Program-made: the position numbers and the translations under genes
Notes under the pieces: model-generated
Database searches by the model: none
Told to the model about the DNA's origin: nothing
What the model saw: the letters and a program-made list of their open reading frames with translations, nothing else
NCBI RefSeq assembly: GCF_030540765.1
Contig: NZ_JAUOEL010000001.1
Location: 1,054,001-1,118,000, forward strand
DNA length: 64,000 bases
Direction of reading: 5' to 3'
Source: Flavivirga jejuensis
GTDB taxonomy: Bacteria; Bacteroidota; Bacteroidia; Flavobacteriales; Flavobacteriaceae
Shown: in pieces, positions 1 through 9,190 of the stretch
Layout: the number at the start of each line of letters is the position of its first letter
How positions within the stretch are numbered: the stretch's first letter is position 1

Positions 1-1007
1 ATAATTTTAATGTTATTGCTTGTTGCGATGTGCTTCCATTTCGTTTGCAAGAAGGCTTAAAAAAAGTCAATGGCAAAGCAAAAGGATATAGTGATTATCG
101 TAAATTATTAGATAATAAAGACATTGATGCTATATTGGTTTCTACGCCGTTCAATACACATTCTCAAATTGCCATAGATGCCTTAGATGCTGGCAAACAT
201 GTGTATTGTGAAAAAACAATGGCAAAAGGATACGATGGTATTCAGAATTTGATTAAAAAAGTAGAAGACTCTAAAACTATTTTTCAAACAGGGCATCAAT
301 ACCATAGTTCTAGATTATACACCCATGTGGTAGATTTGATTAAAAAAGGAAAAATAGGAAAAGTAGTTGCTTTTGAATGCCAATGGAACCGTCATGGAGA
401 TTGGAGGCGTCCTGTTCCGCAGGCAGATCTAGAAAAAATTATCAACTGGCGTATGTATCGTGAATACTCTGGTGGATTACTAGCTGAGCTTTGTTCGCAT
501 CAGATAGATTTTGCAAATTGGGTTTTAGATGAAACGCCTAGCCAGGTTATGGGAACTGGTGGGGTAGATTATTGGAAAGATGGTAGAGAAACTTATGATA
601 ATATTCATCTTATTTATAATTACCCAAGCGGTGTTAAAGCAACGTTTACATGCTTAACGAGTAATGCTAAAGATGGGTATAAAATAAAAGTAATGGGGGA
701 TAAAGGCACTATTATTTTAGATTATGCCAAAGCTTGGTTTTTCCCAGAAGGACTAGGAAAAAAGGAGTTAGGCGAATTAGATGGTGTTTCTGGAGCAACA
801 GTGAAATGGGATAAAGACTTAGGTATTCCTATAAATATTGAACATAAAGAACCTAGTGAGCAAGCATTGATCGATTTTAAAGATAACATTCTTTTAAACA
901 AAGAACCGATATCAAATATTACTACTGGTGCTAATGCGGCTATTTGTATTCAAATGGGATTAGATGCTATGTATGGTAATAAAATTATTACAAGACCAGT
1001 GTTGTAA
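1..1007 (+). CDS. Gfo/Idh/MocA-family oxidoreductase, 5' end outside window
   Basis: The reading frame is open from base 3 and already codes for the end of the first Rossmann strand (VIACCDV), so the true start lies before the window and the GTG at 30 is internal. Visible features are the second half of the NAD(P)-binding fold, the family motif CEKTMA with its conserved Glu-Lys, and a C-terminal domain with a conserved His in AELCSHQID. The family oxidises or reduces sugars, inositols and amino sugars using NAD(P); the exact substrate cannot be read. It is followed after 122 bp by a rhamnosidase and a uronate operon, which suggests a role in sugar processing. About 334 residues are visible, close to the whole family length, so only a few tens of residues are missing. 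Confidence 0.85.
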   Translation, partial: NFNVIACCDVLPFRLQEGLKKVNGKAKGYSDYRKLLDNKDIDAILVSTPFNTHSQIAIDALDAGKHVYCEKTMAKGYDGIQNLIKKVEDSKTIFQTGHQYHSSRLYTHVVDLIKKGKIGKVVAFECQWNRHGDWRRPVPQADLEKIINWRMYREYSGGLLAELCSHQIDFANWVLDETPSQVMGTGGVDYWKDGRETYDNIHLIYNYPSGVKATFTCLTSNAKDGYKIKVMGDKGTIILDYAKAWFFPEGLGKKELGELDGVSGATVKWDKDLGIPINIEHKEPSEQALIDFKDNILLNKEPISNITTGANAAICIQMGLDAMYGNKIITRPVL

Positions 1008-1129
1008 TAATTGAATTCGTGTGAATTTGTGTAAAAAGTTTTTAGAAGCTGAAAACGAAATGCACTAAAGTACATAGTTTTAACTACATTTGAGACCAAT
1101 AAAATAAGTAAAATAATAAACGGATTTAT

Positions 1130-2968
1130 ATGAAAAAGCAATTGTATTTATTGTTTCTATTAGCATGTGTATTAAACATAAATGCTCAAAATAATATAGA
1201 ACAAGTAGCATTAAAAACGTCTTTAGTAAAACCTCAAAAGATTACAAAAATAAAAGAGGGGCATTATCTCATAGACTTTGGTAGAGCTTTTTTTGGCACG
1301 GTGCAGATAAAAGCAAAAAACACACAAAATGATCCTATTAGTTTTCATTTAGGAGAGAAATTAGAAAATCCTAATAAGATAGATAGAAATCCAGGTGGAA
1401 CCATTAGGTACCGAAATGCTACTGTAGACACTTTAACTGAAGGGCAATTAACCACTGTAAAACTTGTTCCTTATAAAAGAAACACTACAGGAGCAGCTAT
1501 ATTGATGCCAGATAATATAGGTGCGATTATTCCTTTTAGATATTGCGAAATTGAAAACCTGAAAATTCCTATTGACGCTATTGAAATTTGGCAAAAAGCA
1601 ATTCATTATAAATTTAATGACGATGCGAGTTATTTTTCATCTTCAAATGCCATATTAGATTCTATTTGGAATTTATGTAAGCACACTATAAAAGCAACTA
1701 GTTTTACTGGTTATTATGTAGATGGGGATAGAGAGCGTATACCTTATGAGGCAGATGCTTATATTAATCAGTTAAGTCATTATAGTGTAGATAATGAGTA
1801 CACCATGGCTAGAAGAACTAATGACTATTTTATGAATAACCCTACTTGGCCAACAGAATGGTTATTACATACTGTACTAATGTTTCATCTAGATTATATG
1901 TACACAGGCGATTTAGAACCGCTTAAAAAACATTACGAAAATCTTAAGTTAAAAACACTTATGGAATTAGAGCGTGCCGATGGTTTAATAAGTTCTAAAT
2001 CTCCTAAATTAAACAAAGCATTCATTTCAAAACTAGGGTTTAAAAACCCGAATACTAAGATTAAGGATATTATAGATTGGCCACCAGCACAAAAAGATAC
2101 TGGATGGAAATTGGCAACCGAAGAAGGAGAAAGAGATGGATACGAAATAGTTGATACAAATACAGCTGTTAATGCATTTTATTACTATAATTTAAAGTTG
2201 ATGGCGGAAATTGCAGGTTTCCTTGATAAAAAAGAAGATGCTACTCTCTTTCAAAATAAAGCTGCGATTACAAAGAAAACGATCAACGAAAAATTTCTTG
2301 ATAAATCAAAAGGTTTTTATATTGATGGTGAAGGCTCTAGCAATTCATCATTACATGGCAACATGCTTCCTTTAGCTTTTGATTTGGTTCCAGAAAAATA
2401 TGTAAAAACAGTTACAAGCTTTATAAAATCCAGAGGCATGGCTTGCAGCGTTTATGGCTCGCAATACTTGTTAGAAGGCTTATTCAAAAATAACGAAGCG
2501 TTATATGGCTCAGAATTGATAACCAATACTAAAGGAGACCGTAATTGGTGGAATATGATAAAAATAGGATCGACTATGGCCTTGGAAGCTTGGGATATGA
2601 AATATAAACCAAATGCCGATTGGAACCATGCTTGGGGAACAGCACCGTTAAATATTGTTACACGATATATGTGGGGTATTAAACCTAAAACGCCTGGTTT
2701 TAAGATTGCGGAAATAAAACCACAGTTAGGAGAGCTAACCTTTTCAAAAATAAAAGTTCCAACCTTAAACGGGATGATATATGCCGAATATGAAACAGGA
2801 AAAAAGAAAGAAGCTATCTATAAAATAGAACTTCCTAATACTATGGAAGCAGAATTTATTTTACCTGATGCAACCTGTAAAGTTATGCTTAATGATAAGA
2901 AAATTAAAAGTAATAAAACAAGTTTCACCCTTAAAGGCGGTAAGAATATTATAAAATTGAAATATTAA
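1130..2968 (+). CDS. GH78-like alpha-L-rhamnosidase, exported
   Basis: The 612-residue protein has an N-terminal signal peptide ending in NINAQ (about residue 20), a beta-rich N-terminal part, and an (alpha/alpha)6-barrel with the GH78-type segment DGDRERIPYEAD (D198-R203 region). The barrel's late HAWGTAP segment is near H500, and a C-terminal beta-sandwich follows. GH78 enzymes remove alpha-L-rhamnose by inversion. It is shorter than many GH78 proteins (often about 900 residues) because the extra N-terminal sandwich domains are missing. It lies convergent with the LacI gene, 17 bp away. The family call is from motifs; rhamnose as the actual substrate is inferred from family membership. A signal peptide without a lipobox suggests a periplasmic location. 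Confidence 0.8.
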   Translation: MKKQLYLLFLLACVLNINAQNNIEQVALKTSLVKPQKITKIKEGHYLIDFGRAFFGTVQIKAKNTQNDPISFHLGEKLENPNKIDRNPGGTIRYRNATVDTLTEGQLTTVKLVPYKRNTTGAAILMPDNIGAIIPFRYCEIENLKIPIDAIEIWQKAIHYKFNDDASYFSSSNAILDSIWNLCKHTIKATSFTGYYVDGDRERIPYEADAYINQLSHYSVDNEYTMARRTNDYFMNNPTWPTEWLLHTVLMFHLDYMYTGDLEPLKKHYENLKLKTLMELERADGLISSKSPKLNKAFISKLGFKNPNTKIKDIIDWPPAQKDTGWKLATEEGERDGYEIVDTNTAVNAFYYYNLKLMAEIAGFLDKKEDATLFQNKAAITKKTINEKFLDKSKGFYIDGEGSSNSSLHGNMLPLAFDLVPEKYVKTVTSFIKSRGMACSVYGSQYLLEGLFKNNEALYGSELITNTKGDRNWWNMIKIGSTMALEAWDMKYKPNADWNHAWGTAPLNIVTRYMWGIKPKTPGFKIAEIKPQLGELTFSKIKVPTLNGMIYAEYETGKKKEAIYKIELPNTMEAEFILPDATCKVMLNDKKIKSNKTSFTLKGGKNIIKLKY

Positions 2969-2985
2969 ATAATAATTTGTATAAT

Positions 2986-4038
2986 CTATTTTAACTCCAT
3001 ACTAAATTTTACATTTTCTTTAGTAAGGATTTCGATAGGAGAATATATTTTTGATACTGGCTGCTTTTTCTCAATAAGGTAGTCAGTTATTAATTTAATA
3101 GATTCATAACCCTGCTTAAAAGGCTTTTGAGATATTAAAAAAGACACTTTTCCTGCTTCTAAGTATTTTATGTTTTGTTCCGTCCCGTCAAAACCAATTA
3201 ACGATAGGTCTTTTATTTTTAAATCGTCAATACAATTTGCAAAATTAAAAACCCTACTACTTGGCACAAATATGCCTTTAATTGTAGGGGTTGTGTTAAG
3301 CATATCGTTAAATTTTTCTTTTAACTCGGTAGTATCATCCAAATTAAAAATAGTCACCTTCGTACGTTTTGTTGAAATATTATTATCAATAAAATAGTCA
3401 TTGAAACCACTTATTCTATTATAAATAGCATGGTTATTATCAACATTAATTCTTGTTTGCATAATGGCTATAGAACAATCATCTTTTAAAGAAAGGTGCA
3501 TTAATTTTCCCGATAAAACGCCACTCATATACGAATCCTGACCTATAAATGAGATATTATTAAACCCTTCCAGGTTTACATTTAAAAATATATAAGGAAT
3601 ATTTTTAGCGTCTAATTCTTTAGCAAGTAATTTTGTTTCTGCTCCAAATAATGGTGTAAATATTACGGCATCTGGTTTTGAGGCTATTACTTTTTTAAAT
3701 TGACTGATATATGAAGACGCTTTAAACTGATTGAATGTATAGCTATTTACTTTGATGCCAAATTTTTTGACATCTTCTTTGGCTTTAGAAATCCCCATCA
3801 TGGACGATTTCCAAAAGGTGTTTTTTGTATCGAATTCTGGGATTAAGGTAGCTACCTCAAACTTTTTATTTAAAGCTAAAGAACTTGCAATGACATTAAT
3901 TTTAAAATCATGCTTTTTTATAATGGCTTCTATTTTAGCTTCTGTTTTCTTAGAAACACCGCCTCTGTTGTGAATAACTCTATCAACTGTGCCTATAGAA
4001 ACGCCAGCCTCTTTTGCAATATCATGGATAGTAACCAT
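2986..4038 (-). CDS. LacI-family transcriptional repressor of the uronate operon
   Basis: The 350-residue protein starts with a typical LacI helix-turn-helix (IHDIAKEAGVSIGTVDRV) and a hinge region. A periplasmic-binding-protein-like sensor domain follows (about residues 60-345; SFIGQDSYMSGVLSG and SLIGFDGTEQN segments). It is transcribed divergently from the SDR-uxuA-uxaC-TRAP operon. Two identical operator-like sequences lie between the two starts, so it probably represses both that operon and itself. The inducer is likely a uronate or an intermediate of its breakdown (inference). Its codon use matches its neighbours. Confidence 0.9.
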   Translation of the reverse strand: MVTIHDIAKEAGVSIGTVDRVIHNRGGVSKKTEAKIEAIIKKHDFKINVIASSLALNKKFEVATLIPEFDTKNTFWKSSMMGISKAKEDVKKFGIKVNSYTFNQFKASSYISQFKKVIASKPDAVIFTPLFGAETKLLAKELDAKNIPYIFLNVNLEGFNNISFIGQDSYMSGVLSGKLMHLSLKDDCSIAIMQTRINVDNNHAIYNRISGFNDYFIDNNISTKRTKVTIFNLDDTTELKEKFNDMLNTTPTIKGIFVPSSRVFNFANCIDDLKIKDLSLIGFDGTEQNIKYLEAGKVSFLISQKPFKQGYESIKLITDYLIEKKQPVSKIYSPIEILTKENVKFSMELK

Positions 4039-4072
4039 TTAGTATATTATAATTATATATGTTAAAAAAAAT

Positions 4073-4085
4073 CGTGTACGCACAC
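4073..4085. promoter_or_regulatory. Putative LacI operator O1 (repressor-gene side)
   Basis: The 13-mer CGTGTACGCACAC has GTGT and ACAC half-sites around a central ACGC, as expected for a LacI-family site. It is identical to the copy 60 bp away. On the minus strand it lies directly after a CTTTTG sequence, a weak TAnnTTTG -7 box for the repressor gene, so it would cover the transcription start. Confidence 0.65.
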
Positions 4086-4124
4086 AAAAGTCTGTAAATA
4101 TAGGGAAATATAAATTTTTATTTT

Positions 4125-4132
4125 TACATTTG
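4125..4132 (+). promoter_or_regulatory. -7 box of the uronate operon promoter
   Basis: TACATTTG matches the Bacteroidota sigma-factor -7 consensus TAnnTTTG. It lies 110 bp before the SDR start codon and touches operator O2. I do not see a clear TTTG at -33. Confidence 0.6.
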
Positions 4133-4145
4133 CGTGTACGCACAC
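4133..4145. promoter_or_regulatory. Putative LacI operator O2 (uronate-operon side)
   Basis: This is the second exact copy of CGTGTACGCACAC, starting 60 bp after the first. It directly follows the -7 box TACATTTG (4125-4132) of the plus-strand operon, so a bound repressor would block transcription start. Two sites 60 bp apart, about six helical turns, would also permit looping. Confidence 0.7.
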
Positions 4146-4242
4146 GAGAATATGATTTTTAATAAAAGATATTTAGAGAATAGGATCTCATAAGTGCTAA
4201 AAAAGAGTTCGTAATAATTAAAAAATATAAAATTGTTGAAAC

Positions 4243-5058
4243 ATGAATTTATTTGATATTAATAATAAAGTAGTACTTATAACTGGCGGTGGCGGTGTTT
4301 TGGGTGGTCAAATGGCTAGCTATTTATTAGCTAATGGCGCAACGGTTGTTATTTTAGATTACAAAGATGACATCGTAGATGCTGCTATTGTAAATCTCAA
4401 AAAAATAAGTGACAACGTTTCTGGGTTTGTATGTAATGCTTTAGAGGAAACAAGCTTAAAAGAAGTCTCAGATAAGATTATTGAAAAACACCAGACCATA
4501 GATGTCCTTATAAATGCAGCTGGAGGTAATATGCCAGGAGCAACAATAGGAGTAGACCAAACAATTTTTGATGTTAATATTGATCATTTTAAAAAAGTAG
4601 TTGATTTAAACTTATTTGGATCTATTTTACCAGCTTTGGTTTTTGGAAAAGAAATGGTGAAAAACAAAAAAGGAGTTATCATTAATATTTCTTCTATGAC
4701 GGCCCAAAGTGCTATCACCAGAGTTGTAGGTTATTCGGCTTCTAAAGCAGCTATTGATAATTTCACAAAATGGTTGTCGGTAGAATTGGCTTTAAAATTT
4801 GGAGAAGGCTTACGTGTTAATGCTATAGCTCCAGGGTTTTTTATAGGAAATCAAAATAGAGATTTGTTAATTGATAAAGAGACTGGAGCCTATACAGATC
4901 GAGGCGACACGATTATAAGAAACACACCTATGAAACGATTTGGAGAAGCAGAAGAATTAAACGGAACCATACATTATTTATGTTGTGAAGCATCAAAATT
5001 TGTTACAGGTGTTGTAGTACCTATCGATGGCGGATTTAGTGCTTTTAGTGGTGTGTAA
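4243..5058 (+). CDS. SDR oxidoreductase, fructuronate reductase / mannonate oxidoreductase type
   Basis: The 271-residue protein is a classical short-chain dehydrogenase. It has the glycine-rich cofactor loop TGGGGVLGG near residue 13, an NAAGG segment, a catalytic Ser in NISSM, and the Tyr164-xxx-Lys168 pair (YSASK). SDR proteins placed next to uxuA and uxaC in Bacteroidota are annotated as D-mannonate oxidoreductases, interconverting fructuronate and mannonate. They replace the unrelated long-chain UxuB of E. coli. Position between the LacI operator and uxuA supports this role; the enzyme family alone does not fix the substrate. Confidence 0.8.
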   Translation: MNLFDINNKVVLITGGGGVLGGQMASYLLANGATVVILDYKDDIVDAAIVNLKKISDNVSGFVCNALEETSLKEVSDKIIEKHQTIDVLINAAGGNMPGATIGVDQTIFDVNIDHFKKVVDLNLFGSILPALVFGKEMVKNKKGVIINISSMTAQSAITRVVGYSASKAAIDNFTKWLSVELALKFGEGLRVNAIAPGFFIGNQNRDLLIDKETGAYTDRGDTIIRNTPMKRFGEAEELNGTIHYLCCEASKFVTGVVVPIDGGFSAFSGV

Positions 5059-5120
5059 TTCAAATTATTTATAGCTCATTTTAAATAATAATAGGTGTAA
5101 TTGATTTTAAAAAAAGAAGA

Positions 5121-6296
5121 ATGGAACAAACATGGCGTTGGTACGGACCAAATGATCCCGTAAAATTATCAGATATAAAACAAGCAGGAGCTACAGGAAT
5201 TGTTTCTGCATTACATCAAATCCCTAACGGTCAAGTATGGGAAATAGATGCTATAAAAGAACGTAAAACCATTATAGAAAATGCAGGTTTAACATGGAGT
5301 GTGGTAGAAAGTATTCCAGTGCATGAGACTATTAAAACACGTTCAGGCAATTTTCAAACCTACATTGAAAACTATAAGAAAAGCATTGAAAACTTAGCAG
5401 CCTGTGGTATACATATTGTTTGTTATAATTTCATGCCTGTTTTAGATTGGACAAGAACATCTCTTGATTATGAAGTTGAAGATGGTTCTAAAGCATTACG
5501 ATTTGATGTTGTTGCTTTTGCTGCTTTTGAACTGTATTTATTAAAAAGACCAGGAGCAGAGAATAGTTATTCTGAAGAACAAAAAATGGAAGCAATGGCT
5601 TATATTGAAAATCTTTCAGAAGCAGAAAAACAACAACTTGTCAATAATATTATTGCTGGATTACCTGGTGCCGAAGAAGGCTACACATTAGAGCAGTTTC
5701 AAGAAGTGCTAAATACATACAATGCTATAGATGCTACTAAATTACGAGAAAACCTAGTAGCGTTCTTAAAAGAAATCATACCTGTAGCAGCACAAGAAAA
5801 TGTACTTATGTGTATCCATCCAGATGATCCCCCATTCCCTATATTGGGCTTACCTAGAGTTGTAAGTACAGAAGCAGACTATGCTTATTTATTTGAGCAA
5901 GTTCCAAATATATCTAATGGTATTACTTATTGCACGGGATCTTTAGGAGTACGTGCCGATAATGATTTGGTGCAAATATTTAAGCGTTTTGCAGATAGAG
6001 TCCACTTTTTACATTTAAGAAGCACGAAGCGGGATGCTAAAGGGAATTTCTATGAAGCGAATCATTTAGATGGAGATGTAGATATGTATAGCGTGGTAAA
6101 AGAGGTTCTTATAGAACAAAAAAGACGCGCTGCTGTAGGAAGAAAAGATGCCTTAATTCCTGTAAGACCAGATCACGGACATCAAATGCTTGATGATTTA
6201 CATAAAAAAACAAACCCAGGGTATTCTGGAATAGGAAGGCTACGTGGTTTAGCAGAATTAAGAGGACTAGAATTAGGAATTTCTAAAAGTTTATAA
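5121..6296 (+). CDS. uxuA: Mannonate dehydratase
   Basis: The 391-residue protein has the normal family length and clear UxuA features: the N-terminal [14 protein letters not shown], the HPDDPPFP segment, a conserved TYCTGSLG-like stretch and the C-terminal RPDHGHQM. It dehydrates D-mannonate to 2-keto-3-deoxy-D-gluconate in the cytoplasm. It lies between the SDR and uxaC, with only 3 bp to the next gene, and is clearly part of that operon. Confidence 0.95.
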   Translation: MEQTWRWYGPNDPVKLSDIKQAGATGIVSALHQIPNGQVWEIDAIKERKTIIENAGLTWSVVESIPVHETIKTRSGNFQTYIENYKKSIENLAACGIHIVCYNFMPVLDWTRTSLDYEVEDGSKALRFDVVAFAAFELYLLKRPGAENSYSEEQKMEAMAYIENLSEAEKQQLVNNIIAGLPGAEEGYTLEQFQEVLNTYNAIDATKLRENLVAFLKEIIPVAAQENVLMCIHPDDPPFPILGLPRVVSTEADYAYLFEQVPNISNGITYCTGSLGVRADNDLVQIFKRFADRVHFLHLRSTKRDAKGNFYEANHLDGDVDMYSVVKEVLIEQKRRAAVGRKDALIPVRPDHGHQMLDDLHKKTNPGYSGIGRLRGLAELRGLELGISKSL

Positions 6297-6299
6297 TGT

Positions 6300-7736
6300 A
6301 TGAGTCAAATAACTTCTAAAAATTTCATAACAGATAATTTCCTGCTAAACTCTGAAGCAGCTGTAACATTGTATCATGAGTTTGCTAAAGACATGCCTAT
6401 TATTGATTATCATAATCATTTGTCACCCAAGCAAATTGCAGAAAATAAGCCTATAGAAAATATTACTAAGGCGTGGTTAGATGGCGATCATTACAAATGG
6501 CGGGCTATGAGAGCTAATGGTATAGACGAAAGTTTTATTACCGGCAATACGTCTTTAGAAGATAAGTTTACCAAATGGGCAGAAACAGTACCTTATACTT
6601 TAAGAAATCCATTGTTTCATTGGACGCACTTAGAGTTGAAGCGCTATTTTGATGTAGATGCTATTTTGCAACCAAGTTCGGCAAAAGAGATTTTCAATAA
6701 AGCCAATGCCATTTTAGCTAATAAAACACCTGCTCAATTATTAAAACAAATGAATGTAGAGGTTATTTGTACAACAGATGACCCTACAGATAGTCTTGAA
6801 TATCATCAACAAATATCTAAACAAGGTTTTTTCACGAAAGTATACCCTACGTTTAGACCAGATGAATTATTTTTAATTAATAAAAAATCGTTCAAAGATT
6901 ATTTAAAAAAGTTAGAAACTTGTGTCGGTTTTTCCATAGAAAATTTAACAGATCTTTTAAAGGCTATTAAGAGTAGAATAGATTTTTTTAATGATCATGG
7001 GTGTCGTTTATCAGATTTTGGGTTAGAACAGATTTATGCTTATGATTTTACAGATGATGAAGTCGATTTAGTATTAAAGAAACGTATTTCTGGAAAAGCC
7101 CTTTCAGATTCAGATATTAAGAGCTATGGGGCTTGTATTCAATATCATTTAAGTAAAATGTACCACGATAAAAATTGGGTGCAACAATTTCATTTAGGAG
7201 CTGTTAGGAACAATAATCTACGTTTATTAGAGGAATTAGGAGCAGATTCTGGTTGTGATTCTATGGGAGATTTAACGCATGCCAAGGCTATGTCTAAATT
7301 TTTTGGTAGATTAGATAATGAAAATATTTTAGCTAAAACGATTAGTTATAATTTAAATCCGTCGCAAAACGAAGTGTTTGCTACCATGATGGGTAATTAT
7401 AATACGGGGGAATTTCCAGGGAAAATGCAATGGGGCTCTGGATGGTGGTTTTTAGACCAAAAAGATGGTATGGAAAAACAGATGAACGCCCTTTCTAATA
7501 TGGGATTATTAAGTAGATTTGTTGGTATGTTAACAGACAGTCGCAGTTTTTTATCATTTCCAAGACATGAATACTTTAGACGTATTTTATGTGATTTAAT
7601 TGCAGAAGATATGAATAAAGGCCTGGTACCGAACGATATTAATTTCCTTGGAAATATGATTCAAGATATTTGTTATAATAATGCAGTTAATTATTTTAAA
7701 TTCAATACCCCCTCTATATGCACAACAAACCCATAA
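6300..7736 (+). CDS. uxaC: Glucuronate (uronate) isomerase
   Basis: The 478-residue protein carries the UxaC amidohydrolase-like signature DYHNHLSPKQIAENK near residue 36 and the conserved MQWGSGWWFLDQKDGM and SFPRHEYFRR segments. It converts D-glucuronate to D-fructuronate, and also galacturonate to tagaturonate. Since the next enzymes are of mannonate type, glucuronate is the likely substrate here. Its 3' end overlaps the start of the TRAP binding-protein gene by 19 bp, which suggests translational coupling. Confidence 0.95.
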   Translation: MSQITSKNFITDNFLLNSEAAVTLYHEFAKDMPIIDYHNHLSPKQIAENKPIENITKAWLDGDHYKWRAMRANGIDESFITGNTSLEDKFTKWAETVPYTLRNPLFHWTHLELKRYFDVDAILQPSSAKEIFNKANAILANKTPAQLLKQMNVEVICTTDDPTDSLEYHQQISKQGFFTKVYPTFRPDELFLINKKSFKDYLKKLETCVGFSIENLTDLLKAIKSRIDFFNDHGCRLSDFGLEQIYAYDFTDDEVDLVLKKRISGKALSDSDIKSYGACIQYHLSKMYHDKNWVQQFHLGAVRNNNLRLLEELGADSGCDSMGDLTHAKAMSKFFGRLDNENILAKTISYNLNPSQNEVFATMMGNYNTGEFPGKMQWGSGWWFLDQKDGMEKQMNALSNMGLLSRFVGMLTDSRSFLSFPRHEYFRRILCDLIAEDMNKGLVPNDINFLGNMIQDICYNNAVNYFKFNTPSICTTNP

Positions 7737-8695
7737 CATTACTATTAATAGTATTGACATTTTTCCTATCCTGTAAGAAAGAATCAGGAGAAAAGGTACT
7801 GTATTTGGCTCACACCTTACCCCAGACTCATCCAGTACACAAAGGGATCTTAAAATTCCAGGAAGTATTAGCAAAAAAGTCAGGTAACACCTTAAAAATA
7901 AAAATTTTCCCCGATGGTCAGTTAGGTTCAGAGCGCGAAGTATTAGAACTGTTACAAATAGGAAGTGTAGCGATAACGAAAGTAAGTGCAGCAACCCTAT
8001 CCAATTTTGTACCCGAATACCATGTACTTGGAATTCCCTATTTATTTAAAAACAAGCAACATCAATTTGATGTGTTGGAAGGTCCGGTAGGGAAATCCAT
8101 ATTAGAAAAAGGGAGCAAGTTTTGGTTGCGTGGACTATGCTATTACGATGCAGGAAGCAGAAGTTTTTATACCAGTTCCAAAGCGATCCGTAAGCCCGAA
8201 GACCTAAAAGGACTTAAAATAAGGGTGATGAATAACCAAATGGCAATCAACATGGTTAATGCTATGGGAGGGTCTGCCACACCAATGGCCTATGGCGAAT
8301 TGTACACGGCCATCCAACAAGGTGTTGTTGATGGGGCAGAGAATAATCCGCCATCGTTCGTATCCTCTAACCATTACGAAGTAAGTAAGTATTATACCAT
8401 AGATGAACATTCTGCAGTTCCCGATGTTTTACTAATTAGTACCAAATACTGGGAAAAACTATCAGAACAAGAACGTAAATGGGTTGAAGCTGCTGCTGCC
8501 GAATCTTCTCAAGCCCAAAAAGAATACTGGCGAGCTTCTGTAGAAGCCTCTATGAAAACAGCAAAAGCGGCAGGGGTAGAAGTTATTATCCCAGAAAAGG
8601 CGCTCTTTGCAGAAAAGTCCAAATCTGTATTAGAAGACTTCAAGAAAGACTATCCAGAAATGGTTCCCCTAATCAATCAAATAAAAGCTGAATAA
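7718..8695 (+). CDS. TRAP transporter substrate-binding lipoprotein (DctP type)
   Basis: The 325-residue protein has a lipoprotein signal (lipobox FFLSC, Cys near residue 19) and a DctP fold. The LKGLKIRVMNN segment contains the conserved Arg that binds the substrate carboxylate, and GELYTAIQQGVVDGAENNP is a family hallmark. It captures a sugar acid in the periplasm for the DctQM permease. Its place after uxaC indicates glucuronate or a related uronate (inference). The gene overlaps uxaC by 19 bp. From here to the end of dctM, codon use looks more C-rich (ccc, acc, atc) than in the surrounding genes. Confidence 0.92.
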   Translation: MHNKPITLLLIVLTFFLSCKKESGEKVLYLAHTLPQTHPVHKGILKFQEVLAKKSGNTLKIKIFPDGQLGSEREVLELLQIGSVAITKVSAATLSNFVPEYHVLGIPYLFKNKQHQFDVLEGPVGKSILEKGSKFWLRGLCYYDAGSRSFYTSSKAIRKPEDLKGLKIRVMNNQMAINMVNAMGGSATPMAYGELYTAIQQGVVDGAENNPPSFVSSNHYEVSKYYTIDEHSAVPDVLLISTKYWEKLSEQERKWVEAAAAESSQAQKEYWRASVEASMKTAKAAGVEVIIPEKALFAEKSKSVLEDFKKDYPEMVPLINQIKAE

Positions 8696-8696
8696 G

Positions 8697-9188
8697 ATGA
8701 AGTACGCAGATGTAATATTTAACAAAGTATGCCGGTTGATGGAGGTGTTTTTAGTCGTGATTTTTGCCCTTTTGGTATTAGACGTATTATGGCAAGTATT
8801 TTCAAGATACATATTAAACACTTCTTTTTCCTGGACCGAAGAGCTGGCGCGTTTCTCCTTGATATGGTTATCCATACTGGGAGCTGCCTATTTAAGTGCT
8901 AAACGCGAACACCTATCTATGGATTTTCTATATAGAAAATTTAATCCCACAACCAAAAAAAGAGTATCTATACTAATCGAAGTATGTGTCTTTTTATTTG
9001 CACTAGTAGTGATGGTAATCGGCGGTTTAAACCTAGTCTATACCACCCTGCATTTAGAGCAGTTATCTGGAACCCTACGTATCCCCTTGGGCTATATTTA
9101 TGCGATCCTGCCCCTTAGTGGAATATTAATGATGAGTTTTTCAATATACCACAGTATAAAAATAATAACCAACAAAATAGCCGATTAG
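8697..9188 (+). CDS. TRAP transporter small permease (DctQ type)
   Basis: The 163-residue protein has four predicted membrane helices. It also has the DctQ-type segment SFSWTEELARFSLIWLSILGAA between helices 1 and 2. It pairs with the large permease that follows after 2 bp and with the binding protein that ends 1 bp before it. Together they form a sodium-driven uptake system for a sugar acid in the inner membrane. Confidence 0.92.
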   Translation: MKYADVIFNKVCRLMEVFLVVIFALLVLDVLWQVFSRYILNTSFSWTEELARFSLIWLSILGAAYLSAKREHLSMDFLYRKFNPTTKKRVSILIEVCVFLFALVVMVIGGLNLVYTTLHLEQLSGTLRIPLGYIYAILPLSGILMMSFSIYHSIKIITNKIAD

Positions 9189-9190
9189 TT

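Noticed and set aside
30-32. GTG at 30 as start of the first oxidoreductase.
   Set aside because: The frame is open to the window edge and the residues before it (VIACCDV) are a conserved part of the Rossmann fold.
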